DNA of 8,089 bases. Source: Oscillospiraceae bacterium. GTDB taxonomy: Bacteria; Bacillota; Clostridia; Oscillospirales; Ruminococcaceae. The position numbers were made by a program, and so were the translations under genes. Location: the NCBI GenBank assembly GCA_018110855.1, contig JAGBFZ010000259.1, positions 1-8,089 on the forward strand, given 5' to 3'. Shown piece after piece: positions 6,314 through 8,089 of this stretch (its first letter is position 1; each line of letters starts with the position of its first letter). The notes beneath the pieces are model-generated. The model saw nothing but the letters and a program-made list of their open reading frames with translations. It made no database searches and had not been told where the DNA came from.

Positions 6314-7207
6314 GTGAAAATTCTCATTACAGGCGGAAAGGGACAGCTTGGCACAGAGCTTTATAAATGCTTTGAAAGGGGCTTCACCGAGCTTGGGACC
6401 CCCGAAATACTGAAGCAGTCAAACGAAGTCCGCTCAATTGACGTTGACGAGCTGGATATTACCGATATAAAGGCGGTAAAAGCCTTTTTTGAAAAGGAAA
6501 AATATGACGCTGTCATAAACTGCGCCGCTTACACCAATGTTGACGGCTGCGAGGCTCACAGGGACGACGCTTTCAGGGTCAATGCCATAGGTCCCCGCAA
6601 TCTTGCCATTGCCTGCGAGGAAATCGGCGCAAAGCTCATTCATGTTTCCACAGACTATGTTTTCCCCGGAAACGGAAATATCCCCCGGACCGAGTGCGAC
6701 ACTCCCGCACCTCTCAGCGCTTACGGCAGCACCAAATATCTGGGCGAGCAGTATGTAAGGGACTTCTGCTCAAGATATTTCATTGTAAGAACCGCGTGGC
6801 TTTACGGCTACTTTGGCAAGAATTTCGTCAAGACCATTATGAACGCTGCAAGGAAATTCGGAAAGCTGACAGTCGTTAATGATCAGCGAGGAAATCCCAC
6901 CAATGCGGCGGATCTTGCTCATCATCTCATAAAGCTCCTTGATACGGAGGAATACGGCATTTATCACGGCACAGGCACAGGAGAGTGCTCATGGTATGAT
7001 TTTGCGGCAGAGATAGTTAAGGCTGCAGGCATTGATGCAGATGTGGCTCCATGCACCTCCGAGGAATATGCCGAAGCTCACCCCGATGCTGCGGACAGAC
7101 CCAAATATTCCGCTCTTGATAACGGAATGTTCAGAGTTACCGTGGGTGACGAGTTCAGACCATGGCAGGACGCTCTAAAATGCTTTATGGACAATTACAA
7201 GGAATAA
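6314..7207 (+). CDS. rfbD: dTDP-4-dehydrorhamnose reductase
   Basis: RfbD (RmlD) reduces dTDP-4-dehydro-L-rhamnose with NAD(P)H to dTDP-L-rhamnose, the last step of that pathway. The 297-residue protein is an extended short-chain dehydrogenase. It shows the Rossmann glycine motif TGGKGQLG (6-13), INCAAYTNVDGCE (68-80), the VSTDYVF block (111-117) with Thr113, and the catalytic Tyr137-x3-Lys141 pair in YGSTK. Length and motif order are as expected and nothing is missing. Translation starts at GTG, in contrast to the ATG starts of its neighbours. It follows wecE by 17 bases. Its direct substrate needs the RfbC epimerase, whose gene is not in the window, so its presence implies rfbC downstream or elsewhere. 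Confidence 0.95.
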   Translation: MKILITGGKGQLGTELYKCFERGFTELGTPEILKQSNEVRSIDVDELDITDIKAVKAFFEKEKYDAVINCAAYTNVDGCEAHRDDAFRVNAIGPRNLAIACEEIGAKLIHVSTDYVFPGNGNIPRTECDTPAPLSAYGSTKYLGEQYVRDFCSRYFIVRTAWLYGYFGKNFVKTIMNAARKFGKLTVVNDQRGNPTNAADLAHHLIKLLDTEEYGIYHGTGTGECSWYDFAAEIVKAAGIDADVAPCTSEEYAEAHPDAADRPKYSALDNGMFRVTVGDEFRPWQDALKCFMDNYKE

Positions 7208-7230
7208 TTATCAGAAAGGAATTTAATACT

Positions 7231-8089
7231 ATGACTATTATCGTTACAGGCGGAGCAGGCTTCATCGGCTCAAATTTCGTATTCCATATGTTAAACAAGT
7301 ACCCCGATTACAGAATTATCTGTCTTGACTGCCTTACCTATGCGGGCAATCTTTCCACTCTTAAATCTGTAATGGACAACCCCAATTTCAGATTCGTAAA
7401 GGCTTCCATCACCGACAGAGAGGCTGTTAACAAGCTCTTTGAAGAAGAGCATCCCGACATGGTGGTGAACTTCGCCGCTGAGAGCCATGTTGACCGCTCT
7501 ATCGAAAACCCCTCCGTTTTCCTTGAGACAAATATCCTCGGCACACAGGTAATGATGGACGCCTGCCGCAAGTACGGCATAAAGCGTTATCATCAGGTTT
7601 CCACAGACGAGGTATACGGCGATCTGCCCCTTGACAGACCCGACCTTTTCTTCACCGAGGAAACTCCTATCCATACATCAAGCCCCTATTCCGCTTCAAA
7701 GGCATCCGCAGACCTGCTTGTAATGGCTTATCACCGCACCTTCGGTCTGCCTGTTACAATTTCAAGATGCTCAAATAACTACGGTCCCTATCATTTCCCC
7801 GAGAAGCTCATTCCTCTTATGATAGCAAATGCGCTGAATGACAAGCCCCTCCCCGTTTACGGCAAGGGAGAGAACGTCCGTGACTGGCTTTATGTTGAGG
7901 ATCACTGCAAGGCTATCGACCTTATTATCCACAATGGCAGAGTGGGTGAGGTCTACAACATCGGCGGTCACAACGAGATGAAGAACATTGACATTGTAAA
8001 GATCATTTGCAAGGAGCTGGGCAAGCCCGAATCCTTGATCACTTACGTTACCGACCGCAAGGGTCACGATATGCGCTATGCGATCGACC
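7231..8089 (+). CDS. rfbB: dTDP-glucose 4,6-dehydratase, C-terminus beyond the window
   Basis: RfbB (RmlB) converts dTDP-glucose to dTDP-4-keto-6-deoxyglucose with bound NAD+. The frame is open from ATG 7231 to the edge, giving 286 complete codons; the family usually has about 340 to 355, so roughly 60 residues are missing. The Rossmann motif GGAGFIGS (7-14) is followed by LTYAGNLSTL (35-44), FAAESHVDRSI (81-91), the catalytic STDEVYGDL (124-132) with Thr125-Asp126-Glu127, and Tyr153-x3-Lys157 in YSASK. SRCSNNYGPYHFPEKLIPL and the downstream VRDWLYVEDH block are further family signatures. AGAAAGGA (7213-7220) is the ribosome-binding site, 10 bases before the start, and the gap to rfbD is 23 bases. 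Its product is the branch-point substrate for both WecE and the RfbC-RfbD route. Confidence 0.97.
   Translation, partial: MTIIVTGGAGFIGSNFVFHMLNKYPDYRIICLDCLTYAGNLSTLKSVMDNPNFRFVKASITDREAVNKLFEEEHPDMVVNFAAESHVDRSIENPSVFLETNILGTQVMMDACRKYGIKRYHQVSTDEVYGDLPLDRPDLFFTEETPIHTSSPYSASKASADLLVMAYHRTFGLPVTISRCSNNYGPYHFPEKLIPLMIANALNDKPLPVYGKGENVRDWLYVEDHCKAIDLIIHNGRVGEVYNIGGHNEMKNIDIVKIICKELGKPESLITYVTDRKGHDMRYAID

Overview
The window is a surface-polysaccharide and nucleotide-sugar locus from a low-to-moderate GC Gram-positive bacterium. The purine-rich ribosome-binding sites (AAAGGAG type), consensus sigma-A promoters, AT-rich spacers and codon use suggest a clostridial, Ruminococcus-like genome. 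That assignment is inference; nothing in the window fixes the species.

Layout. At the left edge, on the minus strand, lie the first 20 codons of a gene that reads as ClpP, the proteolytic subunit of the Clp protease. A 157-base spacer follows (63-219), holding an 8-bp inverted repeat and a weak possible clpP promoter. Next comes a minus-strand sugar-phosphate nucleotidyltransferase of unknown specificity (220-1155). The 240-base spacer after it (1156-1395 by the GTG start, 249 bases by the preferred ATG) carries two divergent promoters, each an exact TTGACA-17-TATAAT. The right one starts a tight plus-strand gene set running to the window edge with gaps of only 14 to 32 bases: family 2 glycosyltransferase, rfbA (glucose-1-phosphate thymidylyltransferase), a large DUF2142-like membrane protein, wecE (dTDP-4-amino-4,6-dideoxygalactose transaminase), rfbD (dTDP-4-dehydrorhamnose reductase) and rfbB (dTDP-glucose 4,6-dehydratase, cut by the window end).

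How the genes work together. RfbA makes dTDP-glucose and RfbB turns it into dTDP-4-keto-6-deoxyglucose. That intermediate is a branch point. WecE would aminate it to dTDP-Fuc4N, while an epimerase (RfbC, not in the window) plus RfbD would give dTDP-L-rhamnose. The operon therefore looks able to feed two dTDP-sugars into one glycan. The family 2 glycosyltransferase probably transfers one of them on the cytoplasmic side. The DUF2142-like protein has a GT-C-like multispan architecture and may act outside the membrane.

Points worth attention are the two-branch gene content with rfbC absent from its common place, an 8-G tract early in the membrane-protein gene that could act as an on/off slippage switch, and the paired perfect promoters. 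I saw no tRNA, rRNA, CRISPR array, insertion sequence or phage gene. The window resembles a known type of locus in an uncommon combination rather than a wholly new system.
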